From Acetobacteraceae bacterium (GTDB lineage Bacteria; Pseudomonadota; Alphaproteobacteria; Acetobacterales; Acetobacteraceae), in assembly GCA_021732665.1 (NCBI GenBank), contig JAKFUL010000015.1, forward strand, positions 62,001-126,000: a stretch of DNA of 64,000 nucleotides, written 5' to 3'. How positions within the stretch are numbered: the stretch's first letter is position 1; each line of letters opens with the position of its first letter. This document shows, one piece after another, positions 56,495 through 64,000 of this stretch. A model generated the notes under the pieces. That model was not told where the DNA came from. It worked only from the letters and a program-made list of their open reading frames with translations, and searched no databases. The position numbers and the translations under genes are program-made.

Positions 56495-57684
56495 GCCGCC
56501 AGCCCCGGCCCGAAGGCCAGCGAGGCGCGCATGCGCCCCAACGGCAGCCGGCGCGTGATGAGGTCGAGATAGAAGCCGCTATCGGCCGTGTCGCCATACA
56601 GCACAGCGCCCACCAGCCGGTCCTGCTTCACCACCAGGCGGCGATAAAAATCCTCGCCCTCGTCATGCAGGGTGAGAATTTCACCATCGGCTCCGCCAAT
56701 GTCGCCGGCGGACCAGACGGCGGTGCCACTCACCTTCAGCGCGGCGGAATCGGTGCGGGCGGCCCAGCCCTGGCCTTGCCCGGCCAACGCGGCGGCGGCG
56801 GCCTCGGCCTGTTCCAGCGCCGGCGCGACGAGGCCGATGCATTGCCCCTCGACCTCGGCGCATTCGCCCAGCGCCTGCACCGCGGGGTCGGCGGTGAAAA
56901 GGCCGCGATCGGCCTTGATGCCGCGCCCGACATCCAGCCCGGCCTCGCGTGCCAGCGCCACCTGCGGGCGGATGCCCACGGCCATCACCACGAGGCGTGC
57001 CGGCAACAGGCGGCCATCGCTCAGGCGCACGCCCTGGACATGGCCCTCGCCCTCCAGCGCCACGGTGCTGGCGGGCATGGCGAAGCGGATGCCGCGACCG
57101 CCCATGCGGGTCGCCAGAAGTGCTCCGGCGCGGGCATCGAGCTGGCGTTCCATCGGCCAGTCCACCGCGTGCACCACCGTCACCCTCATGCCGCGCGCGG
57201 CCAGGCCCGCGGCGGCCTCCAGCCCCAGCAGCCCGCCGCCGATGACCACGGCGTTTCCCCTTCCCTCGGCGGCGCGGAGCATGGCCCGGACATCGGCCAG
57301 GTCTCGATAGCCGACCACGCCCGGAAGCTCCGCGCCCGGGAGCGGCAGGCGCACGGCCTGGCTGCCCATGGCCAGGATCAGGTGGTCATAGTCCAGCGCC
57401 TCACCCCGCGCGGTGATGGCGCGTTTGGCAGCGCGGTCGACCGCGGCGATGCGCGTGCCGGGGCGATAGCCCACGCCGGCATCGCGCAGCGCCCGCGCCG
57501 AATGGGTGAGAAGCGCCGGCACCTCGATCTCGCCGGCCAGCAGCTTGGACAGCGCCACGCGATCATAGGGCAGCGCCGCCTCGGCGCCGGCCAGCGTCAC
57601 CGCAGCGCCCGGCAGACGGGCGGAGACGCGCAGCGCCGCGCGGGTGCCCGCGGGCCCCGCGCCCACGACCACAATGCGCATCAC
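56491..57684 (-). CDS. FAD-dependent NAD(P)H oxidoreductase (NirB-like N-terminal part)
   Basis: A 397-residue pyridine-nucleotide disulfide-type flavoprotein. VVVGAGPAGTRAALRV binds FAD, and VVIGGGLLGLEAAAGLAARG binds NAD(P)H; SAGDIGGADGEILTLHDE closes the FAD site. It resembles the FAD module of NirB and rubredoxin/nitrite reductases and may feed electrons to the nitrite reductase encoded immediately downstream, with which it overlaps by 4 bp. No Fe-S domain is fused to it. Confidence 0.85.
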   Translation of the reverse strand: MMRIVVVGAGPAGTRAALRVSARLPGAAVTLAGAEAALPYDRVALSKLLAGEIEVPALLTHSARALRDAGVGYRPGTRIAAVDRAAKRAITARGEALDYDHLILAMGSQAVRLPLPGAELPGVVGYRDLADVRAMLRAAEGRGNAVVIGGGLLGLEAAAGLAARGMRVTVVHAVDWPMERQLDARAGALLATRMGGRGIRFAMPASTVALEGEGHVQGVRLSDGRLLPARLVVMAVGIRPQVALAREAGLDVGRGIKADRGLFTADPAVQALGECAEVEGQCIGLVAPALEQAEAAAAALAGQGQGWAARTDSAALKVSGTAVWSAGDIGGADGEILTLHDEGEDFYRRLVVKQDRLVGAVLYGDTADSGFYLDLITRRLPLGRMRASLAFGPGLAA

Positions 57685-58475
57685 GCCGCCGCCAGCGCCG
57701 GGTTGGCGTGCCGGGCATGGAGGAATTCCAGCACCGCCGCCCGCGCATTGACGAAGCGCGGGTCATGCGCCAGGGCCAGCCTGTCGCGTGGGCGCTCGAG
57801 GTCCACTTCCAGGATTTCTCCCACCGTGGCGTTGGGGCCGTTGGTCAGCATGACGATGCGGTCGGAGAGCAATACCGCCTCATCCACATCATGGGTGATC
57901 ATCATGATGGTGGTGCCGAGCCGGGCATGGATGTCCATCACCTGGTCCTGCAGATGCGCGCGGGTGAGGGCGTCGAGCGCGCCGAAGGGCTCGTCCAGCA
58001 GCAGGACTTTTGGGCGCATGGAGAGCGCGCGGGCGATGCCGATGCGCTGCTTCATGCCACCGGAGATTTCATGCGGCCGTTTGTCCTTCGCCGCCGTCAT
58101 GCGCACGAGGGCGAGCTGTTCCATCACCCATTCATGGCGCTCGCGCCGGGTCAGCTCCTTCGACAGCGTCTGGTCCACCGCCAGCTTGATGTTCTCGTAG
58201 CAGGTCAGCCAGGGCAGCAGGCTGTGGTTCTGGAAGACCACGGCGCGGTCGGGGCCGGGGCCCGAGACCTCGCGCCCTTCCAGCAGCACGCCGCCCAGCG
58301 TGGCCGGCAGCAGGCCCGCCACCACGTTCAACATGGTGGATTTGCCGCAGCCGCTATGACCGATGACCGCCACGTATTCGCCCTTGGCGACACGCAGCTC
58401 GACCTCGTTCAGCACGGGCACCGGCGCCTTCGGGAAGGCCACGGTCAGGCGGGAGATTTCGAGAAATACCGACAT
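57681..58475 (-). CDS. nrtD: nitrate ABC transporter ATP-binding protein
   Basis: A 264-residue ATPase. Walker A is GHSGCGKST at 39-47; the signature is ISGGMKQRIGIARAL; Walker B is VLLLDEPFGALDALTR; the switch His lies in MITHDVDEA. It powers the nitrate/nitrite importer with the permease and binding protein just upstream. The start at 58475 lies 11 bp after the permease stop; the upstream open frame is not family-like. Confidence 0.93.
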   Translation of the reverse strand: MSVFLEISRLTVAFPKAPVPVLNEVELRVAKGEYVAVIGHSGCGKSTMLNVVAGLLPATLGGVLLEGREVSGPGPDRAVVFQNHSLLPWLTCYENIKLAVDQTLSKELTRRERHEWVMEQLALVRMTAAKDKRPHEISGGMKQRIGIARALSMRPKVLLLDEPFGALDALTRAHLQDQVMDIHARLGTTIMMITHDVDEAVLLSDRIVMLTNGPNATVGEILEVDLERPRDRLALAHDPRFVNARAAVLEFLHARHANPALAAA

Positions 58476-58486
58476 TTTCGTGCCCT

Positions 58487-59350
58487 TCAGTTCGCTTGCG
58501 TGCCGCGTGTGGCGAGGTTGCCGGCGAAGGCCACCACCCGGTCCAGCGCGTAGCCGACGAGCCCGACATAGATCAGCGCCACGATGATGTCGGAGAGGTT
58601 GGAGCTGTTCCACGCGTCCCAGATGAAGAAGCCGATGCCCACGCCGCCGATCAACATCTCGGCCGCGATGATGGCCAGCCAGGACAGGCCGATGCCGATG
58701 CGCAGACCCGTGAAGATGTAGGGCGCGGCGGCCGGCAGCACGATCTTCCAGAAAAATGCGGGGCCACGCAGGCGGATCACCGCGGCCACATTCCGAAAAT
58801 CCTGCGGCACGTTGCGCACGCCCACCGCCGTGTTGATGATGATGGGCCAGACCGCGGTGATGAAGATCACGAAGATGGCGCTCGGCTGGGCTTCGCGGAA
58901 CGCCGCCAGCGAGAGCGGCAGCCAGGCCAGGGGCGGCACCGTGCGCAGCACCTGGAAGATCGGGTCCAGCCCGCGCATGGCGAACTGGCTGGTGCCGATC
59001 AGCAGGCCCACGCCGATGCCGATGGTGGCGGACAGGAAGAAGCCCATCGCCACCCGTTGCAGGCTGGCCAGCAGGTGCCAGAACAGCCCCTTGTCCAACC
59101 CGCCGCGATCATAGAAGGGGTCCACGATCAGGTCGCGGCTCTGCGCCCAGACGGTGCTGGGTGCGGGCAGGGTGGCGCCGGGCTGGCTGCCCCAGAATTC
59201 CCAGATCGCGACGAAGACGGCGAGCACCACCAAGGGCGGCACCACATGCTTGGCGATCTCTGCCAGCTGGTTGATCTGCGGCAGGGCGCGCGGCGTCACG
59301 GGCGTGATCGTTGCGGGGGCAACCACCACGGGTTTGCTGGAGACATTCAT
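58487..59350 (-). CDS. nrtB: nitrate ABC transporter permease
   Basis: A 287-residue permease with six membrane helices; LAWLPLSLAAFREAQPSAIFVIF and NVPQDFRNVAAVIRLRGPAFFWKIVLPAAAP contain the EAA loop that meets the ATPase. An N-terminal cytoplasmic stretch of about 35 residues precedes the first helix. It starts 3 bp after the binding-protein gene. Confidence 0.93.
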   Translation of the reverse strand: MNVSSKPVVVAPATITPVTPRALPQINQLAEIAKHVVPPLVVLAVFVAIWEFWGSQPGATLPAPSTVWAQSRDLIVDPFYDRGGLDKGLFWHLLASLQRVAMGFFLSATIGIGVGLLIGTSQFAMRGLDPIFQVLRTVPPLAWLPLSLAAFREAQPSAIFVIFITAVWPIIINTAVGVRNVPQDFRNVAAVIRLRGPAFFWKIVLPAAAPYIFTGLRIGIGLSWLAIIAAEMLIGGVGIGFFIWDAWNSSNLSDIIVALIYVGLVGYALDRVVAFAGNLATRGTQAN

Positions 59351-59353
59351 CGC

Positions 59354-60601
59354 TCAGGCTCCCTGTACGCGCTTGATGGCGAGCGAGGCGAGGTAGGCGG
59401 CGGGGTTGGCCGGGTCGAAGACCTTGCCGTCGAAGAAGGTCTCGGGGCCACGCGACACGCCACGGGGGGTGGCGGAATTGGCCACGCCCGCGCGCTCGGC
59501 CGCGGCGCGCCAAATGCCTTCCCGGTTCACCGCCGCGACCAGGGCGCGGGTGTCGGTCTCGGGCGGCAGCACGCCCCAGCGGATGTTCTCGGTCAGGAAC
59601 CAGAGGTCATGGCTCTGGAACGGGTAGCTGGCATGGTCGCGCCAGAACTTCATCGCCAGGTCGTAGTTGTTGACGTTGCGGCCATCGCCGTAATCCACGA
59701 TGCCCTGCAGGCGAGGCAGGATATCGGCGGGCGGCACGTTGAACCAGGCGCGGCGGCCGATGATGCTGGCCATCTCCGCCTTGTTCGCGGTCACATCGCA
59801 CCATTGCGCGGCCTCGATCACCGCGGCCACCAGCGCTTCGGTCGCGCGCGGGTTCTGCGCCACGAAATCGGCCCGCAGGCCCAGGCATTTCTCCGGGTGG
59901 TCGCGCCACAGCTCGCCGGTGGTGCAGGCGGTGTAGCCCAGGCGCTGGTTTACCAGCTGCGCGTTCCAGGGCTCGCCCACACAAAAGGCGTCCATGGTGC
60001 CGACCCGCATATTGGCGACCATCTGCGGCGGCGGCACGACGATGGTGGAGACGTCGCGGTCGGGGTCGATGCCGGCGGCCGCCATCCAGTAGCGGATCCA
60101 GCAATCATGCGTGCCGCCGCGGAAGGTCATGGCGATCTTGCTGTCGGCATTGAGCGCGCGGCGCAGCGGCGCGGCATCCAGCCGCGCACCCAGCGCCTTG
60201 TGCTTCTCCGCCACCGAGATGCCCTGGCCATTGGTGTTCAGTCGGGCAACGATGGCCATGGGCACCGGCACGTTGTTCTGCGTGATCCGGCCCATGTGGA
60301 TGAGATAGGCCATGGGGGTGAGCAGATGCGCGCCGTCAATGCCGCCGGAACCGCCGCCGAGGACGAGGTTGTCACGCGTGGCACCCCAGCTCGCCTGCTT
60401 GTCGATCTCGACATCGGGCATGCCGTGCTTGGTGAAGAAGCCCTTTTCCTTGGCGATGATCAGCGGCGCGCTGTCGGTCAGCGCGATGTATCCGAGCTTG
60501 GCGCGGCGCACTTCCGGGGAGGACCCGCCTTGCGCGAAGACGCCACGCGGCGCCGCGGCCAGCAGGGCGGAGGTGGAGAGGATGGCGTTGCGGCGATTCA
60601 T
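59354..60601 (-). CDS. nrtA: nitrate ABC transporter substrate-binding protein
   Basis: A 415-residue binding protein. It begins with a Tat-like signal (NRRNAILSTSALLAAAPRGVFAQ) and has GYIALTDSAPLIIAKEKGFF, DGAHLLTPMAYLIH, MTFRGGTHDCWIRYWMAAAG and VGEPWNAQLVNQRLGYT, the nitrate-binding family blocks. It captures nitrate in the periplasm for NrtBD. The ATG at 60601 overlaps the nasS stop by 4 bp. Confidence 0.93.
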   Translation of the reverse strand: MNRRNAILSTSALLAAAPRGVFAQGGSSPEVRRAKLGYIALTDSAPLIIAKEKGFFTKHGMPDVEIDKQASWGATRDNLVLGGGSGGIDGAHLLTPMAYLIHMGRITQNNVPVPMAIVARLNTNGQGISVAEKHKALGARLDAAPLRRALNADSKIAMTFRGGTHDCWIRYWMAAAGIDPDRDVSTIVVPPPQMVANMRVGTMDAFCVGEPWNAQLVNQRLGYTACTTGELWRDHPEKCLGLRADFVAQNPRATEALVAAVIEAAQWCDVTANKAEMASIIGRRAWFNVPPADILPRLQGIVDYGDGRNVNNYDLAMKFWRDHASYPFQSHDLWFLTENIRWGVLPPETDTRALVAAVNREGIWRAAAERAGVANSATPRGVSRGPETFFDGKVFDPANPAAYLASLAIKRVQGA

Positions 60602-61641
60602 GCGGGTTGCTCCGTGGGCGAGAAAAGGGGTTCGGGTTCGTTCACGCGGGTGGCGGCGGCGCGCCACAGCGAAGGGTTCCAGGCAGCAAGCAGCGCGGCC
60701 TGGTCGGCATCGGGGGCAAGGTGGCCCCAGCGTTGCATCTGCCGCAGCCACCAGGCGGCCTGGCCGGCATGGGGGAAGGTGCCGTCGCGGAACTGCATGG
60801 GGTGGGCCTGGGCGACGGCGCCGGAAAACGCTTCCGCAACAGTCTCGAGCGCGAGGTGCGGGAAGGCGCGCTTGTGCAGAATGCGCGTGGCCTCATCGCG
60901 GTTGGCGGGGTCGTCGAGCCAGCGCGCGGCGGCCAGCATGGCGGCGGTGACGGGAATGGCGATCTCCGGATTGGCGCGCGCCCAGCCGGCGCCGAAGGCC
61001 AGCACCTTCTCCGGGTGGTCGGGCCAGATATGGCCGGTGCCCATCACCACGCGGCCGGCGCCCAGCGCCTGGGCGTGGCTGCCCCAGGGTTCGCCGGCGC
61101 AGAAGCCGTCGATGTGGCCGGCGGCCAGCTGCGCCGGGCATTGTGGCGGCGGCACGACGGTCAGGCGCACATCGCGGTCCGGATCCAGCCCCGCGGAGGC
61201 CAGCCAGTGCCGCAGCAGATAATTGTGCGAGGAGAAGGCGAAGACCACCGCCAGCGTGGCGCAGCGCAGCGCGGAAGGGCCCTCGGCCGCCACCGCCTCC
61301 GCCAGTTCGGGCTTCAGGGCCAGGGTATTGCCGTTGCGGCCCAGGCCGCAGGCGATGGTGATCTCCGCCTCCACCCCGCCGAGGCCGGCGCCGAGCGCTA
61401 TGGCCATGGGCCCGAGCAGATGCGCGCCATCCAGAGCGCCGAAGGCCAGCTTGTCGCGCAGCGTGGCCCAGCCGGGTTCGGCGCTGAGGGCCACATGCAG
61501 GCCCACCGCCTCGAACAGCCCCAGCGCCTCGGCCACCAGCAGCGGCGCGGCATCGGCCAGCGGCACGAATCCCAGGCGGGTGATGCGCGAGGCGTCACGG
61601 CGGCTGATGCGCGGATAGGGCAGAACGGTGCTGTCTGGCAC
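60598..61641 (-). CDS. nasS: nitrate sensor NasS (binding protein without signal peptide)
   Basis: A 347-residue NrtA-like protein: LGFVPLADAAPLLVAEALGLF, DGAHLLGPMAIALGAG, AFSSHNYLLRHWLASAG and CAGEPWGSHAQALG. It lacks a signal peptide, and the nasT gene lies upstream; both point to NasS, the cytoplasmic nitrate sensor that holds NasT when nitrate is absent. The GTG start at 61641 is chosen because family sequence begins shortly after; the frame is open for 40 codons further across the leader hairpins. Its stop overlaps the nrtA start. Confidence 0.85.
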   Translation of the reverse strand: MPDSTVLPYPRISRRDASRITRLGFVPLADAAPLLVAEALGLFEAVGLHVALSAEPGWATLRDKLAFGALDGAHLLGPMAIALGAGLGGVEAEITIACGLGRNGNTLALKPELAEAVAAEGPSALRCATLAVVFAFSSHNYLLRHWLASAGLDPDRDVRLTVVPPPQCPAQLAAGHIDGFCAGEPWGSHAQALGAGRVVMGTGHIWPDHPEKVLAFGAGWARANPEIAIPVTAAMLAAARWLDDPANRDEATRILHKRAFPHLALETVAEAFSGAVAQAHPMQFRDGTFPHAGQAAWWLRQMQRWGHLAPDADQAALLAAWNPSLWRAAATRVNEPEPLFSPTEQPA

Positions 61642-61649
61642 TCTTGGCG

Positions 61650-61845
61650 GCTTTCGGCGCACCCATGGTCGGGGTGCGATCGGCGGGCCGCCATTGGACC
61701 GCTGGAAGGGGGCGGAACTGCTCCCACGCCATTGTGGGTTCCGATGACCGCTTAAAAGCATGGCAGTTCTGCCGAATCCAGCGGGAGTTTTCCTGATTTT
61801 GCACGAATTGGAGTCGTTCAGTCAGAATTCGGCGCACGCTTAGGC
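61650..61845 (-). promoter_or_regulatory. ANTAR-target leader RNA of the nas operon
   Basis: Between nasT and nasS, minus strand. Hairpin one is CCCAC, loop AATGGC, GTGGG (61738-61723). Hairpin two is GCGGTCC, loop AATGGC, GGCCCGC (61702-61683), with one mismatch in the stem. Both hexaloops have A at position 1 and G at position 4, the feature read by ANTAR proteins. A third stem, CGCACCC/GGGTGCG (61678-61658), follows just before the nasS start. No T run follows it, so a classic terminator is not evident. NasT binding here should allow expression of the operon when nitrate is present. Confidence 0.8.
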
Positions 61846-61852
61846 GAATCGC

Positions 61853-62413
61853 CTATATTTTCGCCAATACGGCGTTGGCCACATCCACCAGCTTCATTCC
61901 ACGCTCCATGGCCATGCGCTGCAGGCGCTTATGTGCCTCGGGTTCGGACAGCCGATGGGCGGTCATCAGGCGCTTCTTGGCCTGTTCGACCGTCTCGCGC
62001 TGGGCCAGGCCGGCGCGGGCACGTTCCAACTCGGCGCGAAGGGTCTGATAGGCCTTGAACTGCAGGCTGGCCACTTCCAGCACCGGGCGTACTTTTGCCG
62101 GAGCCAAGCCCTCGACGACGTAAGCCGCGACGCCGGCCTCCAATGCCATGGCGATCTGCTCCGGCGCGCCCTTTTCCGCGAAGAGCACCACCGGGCGCGG
62201 TTCGTCACGGTTGAGCGCGCGCATGGATTCCAACGCATCGCGCGACGGGTCGTCAATGTCGCAGACGATGATGTCGGCTCGGGACGCGCGCACGAGGGCG
62301 GTCAGGTCGCCGGCATCGCTTGCCAAGGCCACAACCTCGAAGCCCGCGGCTTCCAGCCCCAGGCGCACCTCCGCCGCCCTTTCGGGCACGCCATCGACAA
62401 GCAAAACGCGCAG
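61853..62413 (-). CDS. nasT: ANTAR-domain response regulator NasT
   Basis: A 186-residue regulator. The receiver-like domain (about 1-120) includes RVLLVDGVPERAAEV and DIIVCDIDDPS. A coiled segment and the C-terminal ANTAR domain follow, with AKKRLMTAHRLSEPEAHKRLQRMAMERGMKLVDVA; ANTAR binds dual-hairpin RNA to prevent termination. The start is placed at a CTG (62413) with GGAGG 6 nt upstream, giving RVLLVDG at the front; a TTG at 62404 is the first standard start but cuts the first strand short and lies 15 nt from the ribosome site. Confidence 0.88.
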   Translation of the reverse strand: MRVLLVDGVPERAAEVRLGLEAAGFEVVALASDAGDLTALVRASRADIIVCDIDDPSRDALESMRALNRDEPRPVVLFAEKGAPEQIAMALEAGVAAYVVEGLAPAKVRPVLEVASLQFKAYQTLRAELERARAGLAQRETVEQAKKRLMTAHRLSEPEAHKRLQRMAMERGMKLVDVANAVLAKI

Positions 62414-62529
62414 AACAGGCCTCCGTGCCGGCTAGAGGGCCCGGTGGCTGGCTTTTCCCTGGGTTTTCTGGGGGGCCGCTGCCGGCCCCAGCCGTGATAT
62501 TGCAGCGCAGCGTAGCGAAAGAAAGAGGT

Positions 62530-63090
62530 TTATGCCTCGACCTGCTCCACAGACAGCACCTCGGGTACATAATGGCGCAACATGTTCTCCACGCCGTGCT
62601 TCAACGTGGCGCGCGAGGAGGGGCAGCCCGAGCAGGCGCCCTGCATGCGCAGCTTCACGATCCCATCGCGGAAGCCGCGGAAGACGATGTCTCCACCATC
62701 GCCGGCCACGGCGGGGCGCACCCGGGTGTCGAGCAATTCCTTGATGGTGGCGACGATCTCGGCGTCGGCGGGGTCGACATCCTCGGCCTCCAGGTCGTCA
62801 TCGCCTTCCAGGATCGGCAGGCCGGCGACGTAATGCGCCATCACCGCGGAGAGCACGGCGGGGCGCAGCGCCGCCCAATCGGCCGCCTCGGTCTTGGTCA
62901 CGGTGATGAACTCGCCGCCCAGGAAGACCCGCGCCACGCCAGGGAGGGCGAAGATGCGGGTGGCGAGCGGGCTGCGCACCGCGGCCTCGGCCGAGATGAA
63001 ATCGGCGGTGCCCCGCGCCCCCATCACATCCCGCCCGGGCAGGAATTTCAGGGTGGCGGGGTTGGGGGTGCCTTCGGTCTCGATGAACAT
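62530..63090 (-). CDS. NfuA-type iron-sulfur cluster carrier
   Basis: A 186-residue Nfu protein. The N-terminal Nfu_N domain (FIETEGTPNPATLKFLPG, and VFLGGEFITVTK) precedes the NifU-like domain, with RPAVAGDGGDIVFRGF and the cluster-binding pair in GACSGCPSS. It carries 4Fe-4S clusters to target enzymes. It is followed on the minus strand by the divergent region before nasT, and it lies 64 bp after the sapC gene. Confidence 0.93.
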   Translation of the reverse strand: MFIETEGTPNPATLKFLPGRDVMGARGTADFISAEAAVRSPLATRIFALPGVARVFLGGEFITVTKTEAADWAALRPAVLSAVMAHYVAGLPILEGDDDLEAEDVDPADAEIVATIKELLDTRVRPAVAGDGGDIVFRGFRDGIVKLRMQGACSGCPSSRATLKHGVENMLRHYVPEVLSVEQVEA

Positions 63091-63114
63091 TTATTTTGCC
63101 TCGACTGGAGCTTT

Positions 63115-63133
63115 CCGGACCAAAATGGTCCGG
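63115..63133. other. perfect inverted repeat between sapC and nfu genes
   Basis: CCGGACCA and TGGTCCGG flank AAA, an 8-bp perfect stem with a 3-nt loop. It lies 21 bp downstream of the sapC stop and 25 bp upstream of the Nfu start. Neither strand has a T run after it, so it is not a standard terminator; it may be an operator or an mRNA-stability stem. Confidence 0.5.
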
Positions 63134-63154
63134 GTTGAGGCTTCCCGCAAGGGG

Positions 63155-63904
63155 TCAGGCGGCGGCGGGCGCCGCCATCTTCGCCGCGAGCTCCGGCAGG
63201 CCGCCGATGGAGAGCAGGTGGGCGTAGATCACCTCCAACGCGCCATTGTCGCGCAGCTCGGCCAGCTTTTCGGCCGGCAGGGCGGCGAAGGCCTCCTTCT
63301 GGATGGCGTGGAAGCCGTCGATCTTCATCGGCTTGCCATTCTGCTCGAACTGCACGGCGGCGGGCTGGAGCAGGTTGAGCGCGGTCAGGCTTTCGGCCAG
63401 GGCGCGGGTCTTCTGCATGGCCTGCTCCATGCCGCGGCAGAAGGCGAAGGCGCGGTCGAGCATGGGCGTGGGCTTGCCATCGGCGCCGAACAGCGCCTCG
63501 CCCTCGGTGGTGCTGAACTGGGCTGCCTTGCTGTCGATGCACAGCGCCAGCTCATCGCTGCCCTCGGCCACACGGACCAGGAAGAAGGGGAAGCGCCGAA
63601 GATAGGCGGGCACATACTTGCCCGTGGCCCAGACGCCATCGGCGCCGACATGGGTGTTGGTGTCGGCGGTCAGGCCCACGATCACCACCGGCATGTGCGG
63701 CGCCTGGGCGGTGAAGACGATGGGGTAGTGGCGGCTGGCGACGGCGAATTCCTCAGTGGCGAGGGGAATGGCGGAAATGCCGGCGGCGAAGCCATAGCCG
63801 GCCTCACGAACCCGCAGCGCGGCATGGCGCTGTGCGGTCAGCGGCTCCAGCGAGGAATAGAGCGGCGGCAGAACGGGAGCGGGGGCGGGGCTGGTGTCGG
63901 ACAT
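63155..63904 (-). CDS. SapC family protein
   Basis: A 249-residue SapC-like protein. HAALRVREAGYGFAAGISAIPLATEEFAVASRHYPIVF is the typical N-terminal block, and YLRRFPFFLVRVAEG follows. Such proteins are linked to S-layer or outer-surface function in Campylobacter, but most bacterial members are uncharacterised. It has no signal peptide. The last 96 bp of the window (63905-64000), upstream of it, hold no gene that I can see. Confidence 0.85.
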   Translation of the reverse strand: MSDTSPAPAPVLPPLYSSLEPLTAQRHAALRVREAGYGFAAGISAIPLATEEFAVASRHYPIVFTAQAPHMPVVIVGLTADTNTHVGADGVWATGKYVPAYLRRFPFFLVRVAEGSDELALCIDSKAAQFSTTEGEALFGADGKPTPMLDRAFAFCRGMEQAMQKTRALAESLTALNLLQPAAVQFEQNGKPMKIDGFHAIQKEAFAALPAEKLAELRDNGALEVIYAHLLSIGGLPELAAKMAAPAAA

Positions 63905-64000
63905 GGCTTCCTCGGCAAGGATGTGGCTTGGCTTATGCCCAAGGGTGCGGGTCTGGGCAAGCGAGGCACCTGAATGCCGCCGTATTGCAGAAGGCTAAAT

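Noticed and set aside
58496-61222. A 908-codon open frame on the plus strand
   Set aside because: It lies opposite nrtB, nrtA and nasS, which have strong family motifs; its own composition is His/Gly/Arg-rich without motifs.

Overview
The window is 64 kb of GC-rich, tightly packed bacterial chromosome. The gene content points to an alphaproteobacterium, most likely Acetobacteraceae (Roseomonas-like). Reasons: a circularly permuted two-piece tmRNA gene, GcrA, alpha-type SspB, an Atp12-family chaperone, the mnmE-mnmG-rsmG-parA-parB cluster and many Bug/TctC-type solute receptors. The family placement is inference; the class is well supported.

Layout, left to right. (1) 1-5 kb: a catabolic run with the end of a NicX-like ring-cleaving dioxygenase, a NicD-like alpha/beta hydrolase, a DUF2268-like metalloprotease, an acyl-CoA dehydrogenase and an acyl-CoA ligase. 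(2) 4.8-7.4 kb: HD phosphohydrolase and thyX on the minus strand, then the permuted ssrA gene followed directly by sspB, whose product delivers tmRNA-tagged proteins to ClpXP. (3) 7.4-11.8 kb: minus-strand Rieske oxygenase, DUF3604 protein and Bug receptor; a 108-bp palindromic element has inserted in frame into the receptor's signal peptide. (4) 12-19.5 kb: fumarase, DUF1272, small ORF, Rid, VOC, aminotransferase, Bug receptor, TPR protein, Ada and Aat. (5) 19.5-25.3 kb: Rid-like protein, gcrA, a graveyard of VOC and Bug fragments, a btuB-type receptor behind a cobalamin riboswitch, and a YCII/ECF sigma pair. (6) 25.3-36 kb: DEAD-box helicase, a Bug-DctQ-DctM operon, rluC-asmA-atp12-acylphosphatase, DUF1345 with a 13-bp duplication, and tRNA-Ala(GGC). 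(7) 36-49 kb: CoA transferase, parB-parA-rsmG-mnmG-mnmE with parS-like sites, ogt, qor, mgtC, acs and two small exported proteins. (8) 48.7-49.45 kb: remnants of a Bug receptor and an amidohydrolase. (9) 49.4-62.4 kb: a complete nitrate-assimilation locus on the minus strand. (10) 62.5-64 kb: Nfu scaffold and SapC.

The nitrate locus is the most coherent system. NasT (ANTAR regulator) is followed by a leader RNA with two hairpins that share the hexaloop AATGGC, the form recognised by ANTAR proteins. Behind it lie nasS, nrtA, nrtB, nrtD, a FAD reductase, a siroheme nitrite reductase, a flavoprotein reductase, the molybdopterin nitrate reductase and siroheme synthase, in effect one 12-kb operon joined by overlapping or abutting genes. 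The tmRNA-sspB pair with aat nearby forms a small protein quality-control neighbourhood.

I found no clearly new defence, secretion or mobile system. The most novel signals are the in-frame palindromic element, the Bug receptor paired with TRAP permeases, the decayed catabolic operons, and two genes (parA, nasT) that seem to lack a standard start codon.
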